A stretch of 64,000 bases of DNA from Luteimonas aestuarii (GCF_004357985.1 NZ_SMTF01000002.1:186001-250000); one strand, 5' to 3'. Counted from the first letter of the stretch, positions 21,781 through 31,277 are shown. A program made the numbers and translations. The notes: generated by a model from the letters alone, not told the origin.

Positions 21781-21895
21781 ACGGCCCTCTGCTTCGTGTC
21801 GGGAGGCGCGTCATCCCCGCGAACGCGGGGAGACCCGTGGACGTCCGCAGCGTCGCGCGCCGGATCAGGGCGATCGAGGCCGCCGTGCATCCGCG

Positions 21896-23290
21896 TCAGT
21901 CCGACGCGTGGTCTTTCGCCGCGCTCCCGAAACCACCTTCGGCCTGCGCGGTGAGGTACGCGAATACCGCATAGGCCGCGACGTTCTGCGCGATGTCGTC
22001 CGGGTCCACCTTGTCCAGTGTGTCGTCGGCGTTGTGGTGGAGGTCGAAATAGTGGGTGCCGTCCTGCCCCAGCCACGCCCAGGTCCCGCCTGCCTGCGCC
22101 AGCGGGATCAGGTCCGGGCCCGGGCCGCCCTGCCCGGGCAAGTGCTCGATGCCCAGCGGCGCGAGCGCCTCGGCGACCTGGCGCACGGCGGCCTGCGCGT
22201 ACTCCGGTGCGTTCGAGCTGAAGCCGTAGATCCGGCCCGCGCCGAAGTCGCTTTCCGCGGCGATGACATGCTTGCCGATGTCGGCGGCGTGCCGCTCGAC
22301 GTACTGCCGCGCGCCGATCAGGCCTTGTTCCTCGTTGGCGAACGCGATCACGCGGATGCTGCGCTTCGGACGCTGCGGCATCTGGCCGATCAGGTGGCCG
22401 GCGGCCAAGGTGATGCCGACACCAGACGCATCGTCGATCGCACCGGTCCCCAGGTCCCAGGAATCGAGGTGGTTGGCGAGCACGACGTATTCGTCCGGTA
22501 GTTCGCTGCCGGTGATCTCGCCGATCACGTTCTGAGAGGTGTATTCGCCGTTGAACCCGACATCCAGTGCCAGCCGGACCTGCACCGGCCCGCGTTGCAG
22601 CAGGCGGCCCAACTGGTCGGCATCGGGCAGCGACATCGCCGCGGCCGGAATGGGCGCCACGCCCTCCGCGAACCGGGTCATGCCGGTGTTGGCGACGCGA
22701 TGCGGACTGGTGCCCACCGAGCGCATCAGGTAGCCGATGGCACCCTTGCTGCTCGCCACCGACGGGCCACGGCTGCGCACCGGGCCGGCCGCGTCGTAGC
22801 CGCTGCCATCGCGCGTTCGCGCCATGCGGTAGTCGACGAACGCGATCTTGCCGACCAGCGAACCGGCGGGCGCTGCCTCCAGCGCGGCGTAATCGGAGAA
22901 GCGCACGATCTCCGCCTCGACCGTGCCGCCGGGACTGCCGCCCAGCGCGGTGATCACCAGCGGTTGCGCATGCGCGCCGAGCACCCGTGCCGATTCGCTG
23001 CGACGCTCCCACTTCGGGAACGTCACTGGTTCGGTCCAGACCCTGTCGTAGCCGAGTTCGGCGAACCTTGCCTTGGCCCACTCGACCGCGCGCGCATCCG
23101 CTTCGCTGCCGGCCAGTCGCGGTCCGATTTCGGTGGTCAGCGACTCGACCAGCGCATGGCCGGTGGTATCGGCCAGGGCGCGTTCGCGAAGTTCACCGGC
23201 GGCGGCCAACGCTTCGGCGGGGATGCGGGTTTCGGAGGCGGATGCGGGCAGGGCCAGCAGGCAGGCGGACAGCAGCAGGGCGAGGCGCAT
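21896..23290 (-). CDS. M28 family zinc aminopeptidase, secreted
   Basis: This 464-residue exported metallopeptidase has a signal peptide (about residues 1-19, ending ASA), a PA-like insert domain (around residues 110-200), and a C-terminal M28 catalytic domain. The dinuclear zinc ligands are visible in order: His in LANHLDSWD, bridging Asp in AIDDASG, Glu-Glu in ANEEQG, the acidic residue in AAESDFGA, and His in DLHHNADDT. It should remove N-terminal residues from peptides in the periplasm or outside. The start at 23290 has GGAG six bases upstream; another in-frame ATG lies 15 bases earlier. It is convergent with the methyltransferase gene. Confidence 0.92.
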   Translation of the reverse strand: MRLALLLSACLLALPASASETRIPAEALAAAGELRERALADTTGHALVESLTTEIGPRLAGSEADARAVEWAKARFAELGYDRVWTEPVTFPKWERRSESARVLGAHAQPLVITALGGSPGGTVEAEIVRFSDYAALEAAPAGSLVGKIAFVDYRMARTRDGSGYDAAGPVRSRGPSVASSKGAIGYLMRSVGTSPHRVANTGMTRFAEGVAPIPAAAMSLPDADQLGRLLQRGPVQVRLALDVGFNGEYTSQNVIGEITGSELPDEYVVLANHLDSWDLGTGAIDDASGVGITLAAGHLIGQMPQRPKRSIRVIAFANEEQGLIGARQYVERHAADIGKHVIAAESDFGAGRIYGFSSNAPEYAQAAVRQVAEALAPLGIEHLPGQGGPGPDLIPLAQAGGTWAWLGQDGTHYFDLHHNADDTLDKVDPDDIAQNVAAYAVFAYLTAQAEGGFGSAAKDHASD

Positions 23291-23309
23291 GCGCGACTCC
23301 ATCAACGAA

Positions 23310-23339
23310 GAAGCCGCAGGATAACAACCCTGCGGCTTC
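23310..23339 (-). terminator. Rho-independent terminator of mscL
   Basis: An 11-bp stem (23310-23320 with 23329-23339) encloses an eight-base loop. Read on the - strand it follows the mscL stop by about 20 bp and is followed by TTCGTTG. It separates mscL from the M28 peptidase gene downstream. Confidence 0.7.
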
Positions 23340-23360
23340 GGTCGCCTGCATGCGGAGCGA

Positions 23361-23774
23361 TCAGCGCTTCAGTGAATCGCGGATCTCACGCAGCAGCACG
23401 ATGTCTTCCGGCGGTGCGGCCGGTGCTTCCGGAGCCGCTTCCGGCTTGCGATGCATGCGGTTGATCGCCTTGACCAGCAGGAAGATCGCGAAGGCGACGA
23501 TGACGAACTGCACCAGCGTGTTCACGAACTCGCCGATGCCGATGACCACGGCGGGGATTTCCTCGCCGGCGGCATCCACGGTCGCTTCGCGCAGCGTCCA
23601 GACGATGTCGGCGAAATCCACGCCACCCATCAGCAGGCCGATCGGCGGCATGATGATGTTGTCGACCAGCGAGGTGACGATCCTGCCGAACGCGGCGCCG
23701 ATGACCACGCCCACGGCGAGGTCGATGACGTTGCCGCGCATCGCGAATTCCTTGAACTCGTTGATCATGCCCAT
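23361..23774 (-). CDS. mscL: Large-conductance mechanosensitive channel
   Basis: This 137-residue protein is MscL, a pentameric inner-membrane channel that opens on membrane tension to release solutes during hypo-osmotic shock. The N-terminal amphipathic helix and first span, [22 protein letters not shown], with the pore glycine pattern ([11 protein letters not shown]), and the second span ([16 protein letters not shown]) match the family. The C-terminal helical bundle segment ending EIRDSLKR is present. It has its own terminator downstream. Confidence 0.96.
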   Translation of the reverse strand: MGMINEFKEFAMRGNVIDLAVGVVIGAAFGRIVTSLVDNIIMPPIGLLMGGVDFADIVWTLREATVDAAGEEIPAVVIGIGEFVNTLVQFVIVAFAIFLLVKAINRMHRKPEAAPEAPAAPPEDIVLLREIRDSLKR

Positions 23775-23811
23775 CGCGTGCCCCGGGGTGTGGTGGAAGA
23801 CGGGCGCTAGC

Positions 23812-24513
23812 CTACCGGATGCGAAAGTGCAGTTCGATCACGTCGTCGAGACATGCCGTGCAGGTATCGCCCGGCTGCAGCGCGGCCACGCCCGCCGGCG
23901 TGCCCATGAACACCAGGTCGCCCGCGCGCAATGCATACAGCTTCGACAGTTCGTGCAGGATCTCCGGCACATCCCAGATCAGCTGGTCCAGCGTGGACTG
24001 CTGGCGGCGCTGGCCGTTGATGTCCAGCGACAGCATGCGCGGAGCCAGCGCGCCGATCCGAGCGGCCGGCACCAGTTCGCTGAGGGGTGCGGACTGGTCG
24101 AAGCCCTTGGCCACGTCCCACGGCAGGCCTTTCGCCTTGGCGGTGGCCTGCAGGTCACGGCGGGTCAGGTCCAGCCCCACGCCATAGCCGAAGACAAGCG
24201 CGTCGGCATCGGCAGGCGCCAGCACGCCCTCGGGCGCATCGCGGCCCAGGGCCACCACCAGCTCGACCTCGTGGTGCAGGTCGGCGGTGCCGGGCGGGTA
24301 CGCAACCTCGCCATCGGTGACGATGGCATCGGCGGGCTTCATGAAGAACACCGGCGTACCGCGCTCGTCCTTCGAGGCAGGCGCGGCGGCGCCCATTTCG
24401 CGCGCATGGTCGGCGAAGTTGCGTCCCACGCAGTAGATGCGGCGAACCGGAAAAGCGCCGCCGCCGCGCACGGGCACGCGCGGCACCGGGGGTGCTTGGA
24501 TCACGTCCGGCAT
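23812..24513 (-). CDS. Fumarylacetoacetate hydrolase family protein
   Basis: This 233-residue protein fits the FAH family of metal-dependent C-C bond hydrolases and decarboxylases, in the short fumarylpyruvate hydrolase-like group. The signature [15 protein letters not shown], the substrate loop FFMKPADAI, the metal-binding acidic cluster in [13 protein letters not shown] and the C-terminal [12 protein letters not shown] are visible. The start at 24513 gives the usual N-terminus; the open frame upstream reads into the neighbouring gene antisense. It lies 7 bp downstream of the small membrane protein gene and 37 bp upstream of mscL on the same strand. Confidence 0.88.
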   Translation of the reverse strand: MPDVIQAPPVPRVPVRGGGAFPVRRIYCVGRNFADHAREMGAAAPASKDERGTPVFFMKPADAIVTDGEVAYPPGTADLHHEVELVVALGRDAPEGVLAPADADALVFGYGVGLDLTRRDLQATAKAKGLPWDVAKGFDQSAPLSELVPAARIGALAPRMLSLDINGQRRQQSTLDQLIWDVPEILHELSKLYALRAGDLVFMGTPAGVAALQPGDTCTACLDDVIELHFRIR

Positions 24514-24520
24514 CTCGGGC

Positions 24521-24820
24521 TCAGCGCAGCAGGGGCTGGTCGCCCTTGCGCACCACGCGGTATTCGGCGTCGAACGCGTCGTCGCGCTTGATCGCACCGG
24601 GGCGGGCACTGCGGCCCAGCAGGCGACGCAGCAGCGCAAAGCCGATCATCAGCGTGCCCACCACCAGGCCCACGACCAGCAGCACCAGCAGCAGCGCCAC
24701 GCCCAGCAGCCCGAACGCAACACGGAGGAGCGGATTGCGCGGCTTGCGCGGCGCGAACGCATTGCCCAGCGGCGAAGCGGCGAAGCGGGCGCGGAATCCG
24801 TGGAAGAAGGCTTGGGTCAT
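24521..24820 (-). CDS. Small membrane protein, unknown function
   Basis: This 99-residue protein has one or two closely spaced membrane helices (about residues 32-64, PLLRVAFGLLGVALLLVLLVVGLVVG) flanked by basic residues, with a C-terminal soluble tail containing a DAEYRVVRKGDQPLLR end. I do not recognise the family with certainty; similar small proteins are widespread in Xanthomonadaceae. It lies 7 bp upstream of the FAH-family gene and probably shares its transcript. It is divergent from the Rieske protein gene. Confidence 0.65.
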   Translation of the reverse strand: MTQAFFHGFRARFAASPLGNAFAPRKPRNPLLRVAFGLLGVALLLVLLVVGLVVGTLMIGFALLRRLLGRSARPGAIKRDDAFDAEYRVVRKGDQPLLR

Positions 24821-24885
24821 GGGGCGTGACAGAATGCGGGACTGCGTGGGCGACGAGTATCGGGTGCGGCCCGTATGGAGTTGTA

Positions 24886-25236
24886 ATGACATCGTTAAAC
24901 CGTGGCGCGCCAACGGCACGACGGATGGCACTCACAGCGCTGCCGGAAGGCGCGCCGGTCGAGGCCGAAGCCGTGGTCGACGGCCAGCCTGAATCGGTGA
25001 TCCTGCTGCGCCGCGGCGACACCGTGCAGGCGTGGCTGAACGTGTGTCCGCATGCCGGACGACGGCTGGACTGGTCGCCGGGCCAGTTCCTGCGCAGCAA
25101 GGACGGGCTGCTGGTCTGCGCGGCGCACGGCGCCAGCTTCGAACTGGGCGGTGGCGAATGCGTGGCAGGGCCGTGCCGGGGCGAATCCCTGCGCGCGGTG
25201 CCGGTCGAGGTGCGCGACGGCGAGGTGGTGCTGTAG
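24886..25236 (+). CDS. Small Rieske [2Fe-2S] protein
   Basis: This 116-residue soluble protein carries a single Rieske domain. The cluster ligands are C54 and H56 (NVCPHAGR) and C78 and H81 (VCAAHGASF). There is no signal or membrane segment, so it is a cytoplasmic ferredoxin-like protein of the NirD/dioxygenase-ferredoxin type. The start at 24886 is set by GGAG five bases upstream; a second in-frame ATG at residue 14 is possible. No oxygenase or reductase gene is adjacent, so its redox partner is unknown. Confidence 0.85.
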   Translation: MTSLNRGAPTARRMALTALPEGAPVEAEAVVDGQPESVILLRRGDTVQAWLNVCPHAGRRLDWSPGQFLRSKDGLLVCAAHGASFELGGGECVAGPCRGESLRAVPVEVRDGEVVL

Positions 25237-25279
25237 GCGCGCATCCGCGCCGTGTCGCGCGGCATTCGGAACGCAAGGC

Positions 25280-27121
25280 TCAGAACAGCAGGTTGACCAT
25301 CAGCACCACGATCGCGGTGTAGATGAACGACAGCGGCACGCCGATCTTCCACAGCTCGCGCGGGCGGTAGCCGCCGGGGCCGGCGATCATCGACATCACC
25401 GGGTTGGACTGGGTGACGAAATTGTTGGACGCCGACAGTGCCACGATGAAGGCGAAGGCCGTCGGATTGCCGTCCGCCGCCAGCGCCAGGTTGATCGCAA
25501 GCGGCACCACCACGATCGTCGCGCCGACGTGGCTGATCACCATCGAGAACGCCGCGGTGAGCAGCGCGACCGCGAACTCGAGCAGCCAGATCGGCAGCCC
25601 GGTCGGCAACTGTTCGACGGTGTGCCCGGCCACCCACGCCGCCGCGCCGCTGCTGTCCATCGCCCAGCCCAGCGGGATCAGGCAAGCCATCAGGAACACG
25701 GTCTTCCAGCTGATCGCGCCGTAGGCCTCGTCCATCTTCAGCACGCCGAACACCAGCATCCCGGCCACGCCGGTCATCAGCGCGACCGAGGTGGGCACGC
25801 GCCCGGACAGGGCGATCAGCATGGTCACCGCGAAGATCGCCATGGCGATCTTGAACTTCTGCGGGCGCTGCTCGCCCTTCGGGTAGTCGGTGACCACCAC
25901 GATGTCCTTGTCGGACGACAGCCGCCCCAGGTCCTGCCAGATGCTGTGCACCACCAGCATGTCGCCGGCGCGCAGGGTGGTGTCGCGGACCTCGTCGCGG
26001 AGCACGGTCTTGTCGCGGTTCACGGCCAGCAGGCTGATGCCGTACTGCGAGCGCATCTGCAGTTCGCCCGCGGTCTTGCCGATGAACTTGGAGGTGGGCG
26101 GGATCACCGCTTCGGCGATGCCGGCGCGGCTGGGGTTGAACAGGTCGGCGAAGTTGCGCAGGCGCGTGCTCATGCGCAGGAACTGGTTCTGCGCGAAGTC
26201 CGCGACCTGCTGCCGTTGGCCCATCACGCCGAGCACGCTGCCCACCCAGATGCGCGCGTCGGCCGGCGGCGCCAGCCGCGATTCGTTGCCGGTCTGCAGG
26301 GCCAGGATCAACGGCGCGTGGTGGATGGCTTCCGCTTCACCATAGGTCATGCCGACCAACGGGCTGTCGGCGGTGACCGTCAGCTCGAACACGTCGCCTT
26401 CGATGCCGTAGGTGCGGGTGAAGTAGCTCTCGGTGCGCGCCGGGGTGACGTTGCTGTCGCCTTCGCCGCGCAACTGCCTGTTGCCATGGAAATGGAAGTA
26501 GGCCAGCCCGCCCAGCAGCAGCACCAGGCCGATCGGCAGCGGTGCGAACATGTTCAGCGGTTCCAGCGTCGCCGCGCCGGAGGGCAGGTTGGCGTTGGCC
26601 GCCACCAGCAGGTCGTTGAGCAGGATCAGCGGCGAGTTGCCGACCATCGTCAGCGTGCCGCCCATCACGATGGCCACGCCGATCGGCAGCAGCATCCGCG
26701 ACAGGCTGATGCCGGTGCGCGAGGCCAGCCGCGATGCCACCGGCATGTACAGCGCCATCACCGACGGGTTCTGCATCACCGACGAATTGAGGCCGGCGAT
26801 GCCGGACGTCAGCAGCAGTAGACGGTGTTCCATGCCGTGCGCGCGCCGCAGCAGCCACGCGGCCAGCCGGTTCAGCGCCCCGGTGCGGTCCAGGCCCATG
26901 CCCAGGATCATGGTGGCGATCACGCTGATCACCGCGTTCGACGAGAAACCGTTGAACACGTCCTCCGGTTGCACCAGCCCGGTCAGGCCCAGCATCACCA
27001 GCACCACCAGCGCCACAAGGTCCGCGCGCACGCGCTGGAACACGAACAGCACCATCGTCAGGACCACCAGGCCCAGGACGATCTTCATGTCAGTTGTCAG
27101 TGCGAGCGTGGTGGCGTCCAT
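25280..27121 (-). CDS. SLC13-type permease with TrkA-C domains
   Basis: This 613-residue inner-membrane transporter belongs to the divalent anion:sodium symporter / citrate transporter-like superfamily. Five to six membrane spans, including the family-typical MQNPSVMALYMP and TMVGNSPLILLNDLL segments, are followed by two cytoplasmic TrkA-C (RCK-C) regulatory domains (about residues 205-390, each with a VIPPTSKFIGKT or SPLVGMTY type strand), and then the second membrane half with VALSASNNFVTQSNPV. Substrates in the family include sulfate and dicarboxylates; the exact one is unclear. An alternative start is the Met at residue 12. Confidence 0.87.
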   Translation of the reverse strand: MDATTLALTTDMKIVLGLVVLTMVLFVFQRVRADLVALVVLVMLGLTGLVQPEDVFNGFSSNAVISVIATMILGMGLDRTGALNRLAAWLLRRAHGMEHRLLLLTSGIAGLNSSVMQNPSVMALYMPVASRLASRTGISLSRMLLPIGVAIVMGGTLTMVGNSPLILLNDLLVAANANLPSGAATLEPLNMFAPLPIGLVLLLGGLAYFHFHGNRQLRGEGDSNVTPARTESYFTRTYGIEGDVFELTVTADSPLVGMTYGEAEAIHHAPLILALQTGNESRLAPPADARIWVGSVLGVMGQRQQVADFAQNQFLRMSTRLRNFADLFNPSRAGIAEAVIPPTSKFIGKTAGELQMRSQYGISLLAVNRDKTVLRDEVRDTTLRAGDMLVVHSIWQDLGRLSSDKDIVVVTDYPKGEQRPQKFKIAMAIFAVTMLIALSGRVPTSVALMTGVAGMLVFGVLKMDEAYGAISWKTVFLMACLIPLGWAMDSSGAAAWVAGHTVEQLPTGLPIWLLEFAVALLTAAFSMVISHVGATIVVVPLAINLALAADGNPTAFAFIVALSASNNFVTQSNPVMSMIAGPGGYRPRELWKIGVPLSFIYTAIVVLMVNLLF

Positions 27122-27139
27122 GGTCGTCGGCGGTGGGCC

Positions 27140-27880
27140 TCAGTCGTCCGTGCGGTCGTACAGCAGGTCCCAGACACCGTGCCCCAGGCGCTGGCCGCGG
27201 GTCTCGAAATGCGTCTGCGGGCGCCACTCGGGGCGCGGCACATGGCCGCGCGCGCCGGCGCGGTTGCGCAATCCCTTGGTGGCGTCCAGCACGTCCCACA
27301 TGTGTTCGGCATAGTCCTGCCAATCGGTGGCGAGGTGCAAGCGGCCGTCGTCGCGCAGCTTGCGCACCAGCAGGTCGGCGAACGCGGGCTGCACCAGCCG
27401 CCGCTTGTTGTGGCGCTTCTTGTGCCACGGGTCGGGGAAGTAGATGCGCACTTCGTCGAGCGAGGCATCGGCGACTTCGCGTTCCAGCACCTCGACCGCA
27501 TCGTGGTGGTACACGCGGACATTGCGGAGGTCATCGGCCGCCAGCGCGTTGAGCAGGCGGCCGACACCCGGCGCATGCACCTCGATGCCGATGTGGTCGC
27601 GTGCCGGATCGCGCGCGGCGGCGCAGCGCAGCGCCTCGCCGTTGCCGAAGCCGATCTCCAGCACGCGCGGCGCGTTGCGGCCGAAGGCGGCATCGAAATC
27701 GCGCACGGTGCCCGTGTAATCCAGGCCGTAGCGCGGCCATTGTTCATCGAACGCGCGCTGCTGCGCGTCGGTGAAGCGGCCCTGGCGCAGCACGAAACTG
27801 CGGATCTCGCGGCGGCCTTCGGTGACGGTGAAGGGCTTGGGCGGAACCTTGGCGCCATCGCTGGAGAAGGGGTCGGTCAT
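27140..27880 (-). CDS. trmB: tRNA (guanine-N7-)-methyltransferase
   Basis: This 246-residue SAM-dependent enzyme methylates N7 of guanosine 46 in tRNA variable loops. The SAM-binding motif [11 protein letters not shown], the acidic [14 protein letters not shown] strand, and the catalytic/tRNA-binding signature [17 protein letters not shown] are diagnostic of TrmB. The ATG at 27880 gives the family length; the upstream open frame runs through the palindromic repeat. It is 18 bp upstream of the permease gene on the same strand. Confidence 0.95.
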   Translation of the reverse strand: MTDPFSSDGAKVPPKPFTVTEGRREIRSFVLRQGRFTDAQQRAFDEQWPRYGLDYTGTVRDFDAAFGRNAPRVLEIGFGNGEALRCAAARDPARDHIGIEVHAPGVGRLLNALAADDLRNVRVYHHDAVEVLEREVADASLDEVRIYFPDPWHKKRHNKRRLVQPAFADLLVRKLRDDGRLHLATDWQDYAEHMWDVLDATKGLRNRAGARGHVPRPEWRPQTHFETRGQRLGHGVWDLLYDRTDD

Positions 27881-27893
27881 GCGATGGACCCGT

Positions 27894-27951
27894 AGGGCGG
27901 GTCTCGACCCGCCGTGCCCTGGCATTGCAATGGCGGGTCGAGACCCGCCCT
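27894..27951. repeat. Long-stem palindrome, GGGCGGGT type
   Basis: Arms 27894-27913 and 27932-27951 pair over 20 bp around an 18-base loop. The outer sequence (GTAGGGCGGG to CCCGCCCTGCGG) is shared with the palindrome at 21717-21780, so the two are members of one dispersed repeat family. This copy lies between thiG and trmB and may stop or attenuate read-through between them. Confidence 0.75.
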
Positions 27952-27968
27952 GCGGCACTGGCCTTCCA

Positions 27969-28766
27969 TCATTCGATCAACCCGTCGACCGGCGACGAGG
28001 CCGAGGCATAGCGCTTGCGCGGGATGCGGCCGGCGAGGAAGGCATCGCGACCCGCCTGCACCGCAAGCTTCATCGCACGCGCCATGCGCACCGGATCCCT
28101 GGCGCCGGCGATGGCGGTGTTCATCAGTACCCCGTCGCAGCCAAGCTCCATCGCGATGGCCGCATCGGATGCGGTGCCCACGCCGGCATCGACGATGATC
28201 GGAACCTTCGCGTTCTCGATGATCTCCAGCAGGTTGTAGCGGTTCTGGATGCCGAGGCCCGAGCCGATCGGCGCGGCCAGCGGCATCACCGCGACGCAGC
28301 CGATCTCCTCCAGCCGACGCGCCAGGATCGGGTCGTCGCTGGTGTACACCATCACCTCGAACCCGTCGGCCACCAGCTGCTCGGCGGCCTTGAGGGTCTG
28401 CACCACGTCCGGGAACAGCGTCTTCCGGTCGCCCAGCACTTCCAGCTTTGTGAGGTTGTGGCCGTCCAGCAGTTCGCGTGCCAGCCGGCAGGTGCGCACC
28501 GCGTCCTCGGCGGTATAGCAGCCGGCGGTGTTGGGCAACAGCGTGTAGCGATCCGGCGGCAGCACGTCGAGCAGGTTGGGCTCATTCGGGTCCTGCCCGA
28601 TGTTCGTGCGCCGGATGGCGACGGTGACGATCTCCGCGGCGGCCGCTTCGGTCGCGCGGCGGGTTTCATCGAGGTCCCTGAACTTGCCGGTGCCTGTGAG
28701 CAGGCGCGAAGCGTAGGCCTTGCCTGCGATGACGAGCGCGTCATCGGGGGTGCGTGGGGTGGTCAT
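27969..28766 (-). CDS. thiG: Thiazole synthase
   Basis: This 265-residue protein is ThiG, which builds the thiazole phosphate of thiamine from deoxyxylulose-5-phosphate, dehydroglycine or glycine imine, and sulfur delivered by ThiS thiocarboxylate. The N-terminal [25 protein letters not shown] and the Schiff-base lysine in [14 protein letters not shown] are characteristic, as is the phosphate-binding [12 protein letters not shown]. The start at 28766 follows the family. It lies 192 bp downstream of thiS on the same strand, so the two probably form one transcript. Confidence 0.95.
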   Translation of the reverse strand: MTTPRTPDDALVIAGKAYASRLLTGTGKFRDLDETRRATEAAAAEIVTVAIRRTNIGQDPNEPNLLDVLPPDRYTLLPNTAGCYTAEDAVRTCRLARELLDGHNLTKLEVLGDRKTLFPDVVQTLKAAEQLVADGFEVMVYTSDDPILARRLEEIGCVAVMPLAAPIGSGLGIQNRYNLLEIIENAKVPIIVDAGVGTASDAAIAMELGCDGVLMNTAIAGARDPVRMARAMKLAVQAGRDAFLAGRIPRKRYASASSPVDGLIE

Positions 28767-28958
28767 CACGCGATTATCGCGCAATCGCGCGGCCGGGGTG
28801 TGCCGTGCAGGCGGGAAGATTCAGCGATGCCCTGCGAATTGCGCGCGTGCCGAGGGATTCGTTGCCGGCGAGCGAGGACTTGTCGGCAGTTCGATCAGGC
28901 CGACGATCACGGTCCCGTCCATCGATCCCTGCACAACGTTGTCGTTACGTCGGCCCGG

Positions 28959-29159
28959 TTACCCGCCGCCGAGCGCGTGCACGATCTCGACGCGATCGCC
29001 GGCCTGCAAGGCATGTTCGGCATGGCGCCCGCGCGGCACGATCTCGCCGTTGATCTCCACCGCCACGCGGCGTTCGGCGAGGCCCTGCGCGGCGAGCAGG
29101 GTGGCGATGGTGGCGTCGTCCGCGACCGTCGTCGGGTCGCCGTTGAGGATGATGTCCAT
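28959..29159 (-). CDS. thiS: ThiS sulfur carrier
   Basis: This 66-residue ubiquitin-fold protein carries sulfur as a C-terminal thiocarboxylate to ThiG in thiamine thiazole synthesis. It ends in the required GG (HALGGG, with one extra Gly run), and shows the fold's N-terminal strand MDIILNGDP and the VAVEINGEIVPR strand. It is too short to be conspicuous and is embedded in longer opposite-frame openings. A gap of about 190 bp separates it from thiG; I see no other gene there. Confidence 0.93.
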   Translation of the reverse strand: MDIILNGDPTTVADDATIATLLAAQGLAERRVAVEINGEIVPRGRHAEHALQAGDRVEIVHALGGG

Positions 29160-29300
29160 GGTGGGATTGTCGCCGGTGCGGCGCCGGGCCGCATCCCTGC
29201 TTGCCGCACTGCGGCGTGAGCGCCGTCGGGGCATCGGGGACACTGCACACCATGCGGCGCCGTATTGGCGGCCGCCTTCCCCGTTTGCCGGAGCCGTTGC

Positions 29301-31157
29301 ATGTCCCGATCCACACGACGTTGCCTTCCCGCCAGGGCCCTGCTGGCCGCAGCCCTTGCACTGGCCGCCGCGCCCGCCATGGCGCAGCAGGACACCTTCA
29401 CCCGCACCGTGTTCATCGGTGACAGCCTGACCGATGCCGGTTTCTTCCGTCCGATCCTGGTGCAGCAGGCCGGCCCGCAGGCGGCGATCCTGGGTCGTTT
29501 CACCACCAACCCGGGCCTGACCTGGGCCGAGTGGCTGGCGGACTACTACGGCACCAATGCCTCGGCCAACGGCAACGGCCAGTCCGGCGACAACTACGCC
29601 GTGGGTGGCGCCCGCGTGGGCGTGGACACGGTGGGCGCGCTGGGGCCGACGCCCTCGATGGTCACCCAGACGACCCGCTACCTCGCGGCGAACAGCGGGC
29701 GTGCCGATCCCGGCGCGCTGTACACCCTGTGGGGCGGCGCCAACGACCTGTTCGCGGTGTCGGCCAACCCCGCGCAGGCGCAGCAGATCATCGGTGCGGC
29801 GGTGGCCGCGCAGGTCGGCATCGTCGCCACCTTGCAGGGCGCCGGCGCGCGCTACGTGATGGTGCCCAACATCCCCGACATCGGCATCACGCCCAGTTTC
29901 CGCGCGCAGGGTGCCGCGGCGGCCGCGCAGGGCACGGCGCTTTCGCAGGCCTACAACAACGCGCTGTACGGCGGGCTGGCCGGCAACAACCTGCGCGTGA
30001 TCCCGCTGGATACCTTCACCTTCCTGCGCGAAGTGGTGGCCAGCCCGGCGCTGTACGGCTTCGCCAACGTCACCGGCACCGCTTGCCAGCCGCAGATCAC
30101 CGCACAGTCGATCACCTGCAACCCCGGCACCTATGCGGTGCCTGGCGCCGACCGCAGCTACCTGTTCGCCGATGGCGTGCATCCCAGCTCGGCCGCGCAC
30201 GAGATCATCGGTGACTTCGCGGTATCGATGATCGAAGGCCCGCGCCAGATCGCGGTGTTGCCGCATTCGGCGGCCATGACCGGGCGCGCGCGCGCCGAGC
30301 GCGTGGGCGCCGCGGTGTCGGTCAAGCCGGAGCAGGCAGGCCGCCGCTGGTGGGCCGACCTGCGTGGCGATTTCCAGCGCTTCGGCCATGGCGACGAGTA
30401 CGACGGCGTGGGTCCGGCGCTGACCGCCGGCCTCGACTGGGCCAGCGGCAACGCCATCTTCGGCGGTTTCGTCGGCTACGGCCGTCAGGACAACGATTGG
30501 GGTTTCCGCCGCGGCAGCTGGAAGCAGTCCGAAGCCACGCTGGGCCTGATGGCCGGCTGGTTCGGCGACAGCGGCGCGTGGGTCAACGCGCAGGCCAGCT
30601 ACACCCGCCTGGACCTCGACGTGCGCCGCAACGTCGCCCTGGGCCCGGCCCTGCGCTCGCACCATGCCTCCACCGATGGCTCCAACCTGACCGCCGCGCT
30701 GCATGCGGGCTGGAATTTCGGCGAAGGCGCCCTGCGCCACGGCCCGGTGCTGGGCGTGGTGTCGCAGCGCATCGACATCGACGGTTTCGCTGAAAGCGAG
30801 CCCAACCTGTCGACGTCACTGGCGTACCCGGACCAGTCCTTCGATTCGCTGATCGGCAGCGTGGGCTGGCAGGCCAGCTACATCATCAACGGCCACCTGC
30901 AGCCCTACGCGCGCTTCACCGTCGACCGCGAGTTCGAGGACGTGGCCGAAGAAGCCTTCGCGCAGGCGCAGTCGGTGCCGGGCGCGCTGGAATACGCGGT
31001 GCCGGGCCTGCAGCGCGACGACCGCTACGGCTCGTTCACCTTCGGCGTGCGCACGCAGCTGTTCGGCATGGATGCCAACCTCGGCAGCAGCGTCACCGCG
31101 GGCCAGAAGGGCGGCAACCACGCCACCGTGTTCGCGACGATCGGCGGCGGCTTCTGA
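29301..31157 (+). CDS. GDSL-family autotransporter esterase/lipase
   Basis: This 618-residue protein combines a GDSL/SGNH hydrolase passenger with a C-terminal autotransporter beta barrel, like EstA-type cell-surface esterases. After a signal peptide (about residues 1-28, ending AMA), the catalytic serine is S42 in FIGDSLTDAG; the GxND block is seen in WGGANDLF, and the catalytic Asp-His pair is D291 and H294 in FADGVHPSSAAHE. From about residue 340 the sequence becomes alternating outer-membrane strands, ending ATIGGGF with a terminal Phe. The start has GGAG eight bases upstream. It should display an esterase on the cell surface. It is the last host gene before the tRNA and the mobile element. 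Confidence 0.93.
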   Translation: MSRSTRRCLPARALLAAALALAAAPAMAQQDTFTRTVFIGDSLTDAGFFRPILVQQAGPQAAILGRFTTNPGLTWAEWLADYYGTNASANGNGQSGDNYAVGGARVGVDTVGALGPTPSMVTQTTRYLAANSGRADPGALYTLWGGANDLFAVSANPAQAQQIIGAAVAAQVGIVATLQGAGARYVMVPNIPDIGITPSFRAQGAAAAAQGTALSQAYNNALYGGLAGNNLRVIPLDTFTFLREVVASPALYGFANVTGTACQPQITAQSITCNPGTYAVPGADRSYLFADGVHPSSAAHEIIGDFAVSMIEGPRQIAVLPHSAAMTGRARAERVGAAVSVKPEQAGRRWWADLRGDFQRFGHGDEYDGVGPALTAGLDWASGNAIFGGFVGYGRQDNDWGFRRGSWKQSEATLGLMAGWFGDSGAWVNAQASYTRLDLDVRRNVALGPALRSHHASTDGSNLTAALHAGWNFGEGALRHGPVLGVVSQRIDIDGFAESEPNLSTSLAYPDQSFDSLIGSVGWQASYIINGHLQPYARFTVDREFEDVAEEAFAQAQSVPGALEYAVPGLQRDDRYGSFTFGVRTQLFGMDANLGSSVTAGQKGGNHATVFATIGGGF

Positions 31158-31203
31158 TCGCGTTGCCAAGCTGCGCCACGCGGGCATAGACTGCGCCGGT
31201 CAC

Positions 31204-31277
31204 GCGGGTGTAGTTCAATGGTAGAACTGCAGCTTCCCAAGCTGCTAGCGTGGGTTCGATTCCCATCACCCGCTCCA
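31204..31277 (+). tRNA. tRNA-Gly (anticodon CCC)
   Basis: The 74-base gene folds as a tRNA: acceptor arm GCGGGTG (31204-31210) with CACCCGC (31267-31273), anticodon stem GCAGC/GCTGC with loop TTCCCAA giving anticodon CCC, T loop GGTTCGATTCC, and an encoded CCA (31275-31277). Its 3' end is the usual attachment site for ICEclc-type elements, and an integrase gene follows. Confidence 0.97.
31258..31277 (+). other. Probable left attachment site (attL) in tRNA-Gly
   Basis: The 3' end of tRNA-Gly(CCC), from the T loop to CCA, is the known crossover region for ICEclc-type integrases, and the integrase gene begins 238 bp further on. The intervening 31278-31515 holds no gene but repeats the word AAGTC several times in both orientations (for example GGACTT and AAGTCC around 31287-31425), which could be integrase arm-binding sites. 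The exact core cannot be set because no matching attR was found in the window. Confidence 0.55.

Noticed and set aside
29160..29300. TPP riboswitch upstream of thiS/thiG
   Set aside because: The conserved CTGAGA core of the thi-box was not seen, so no riboswitch is claimed.
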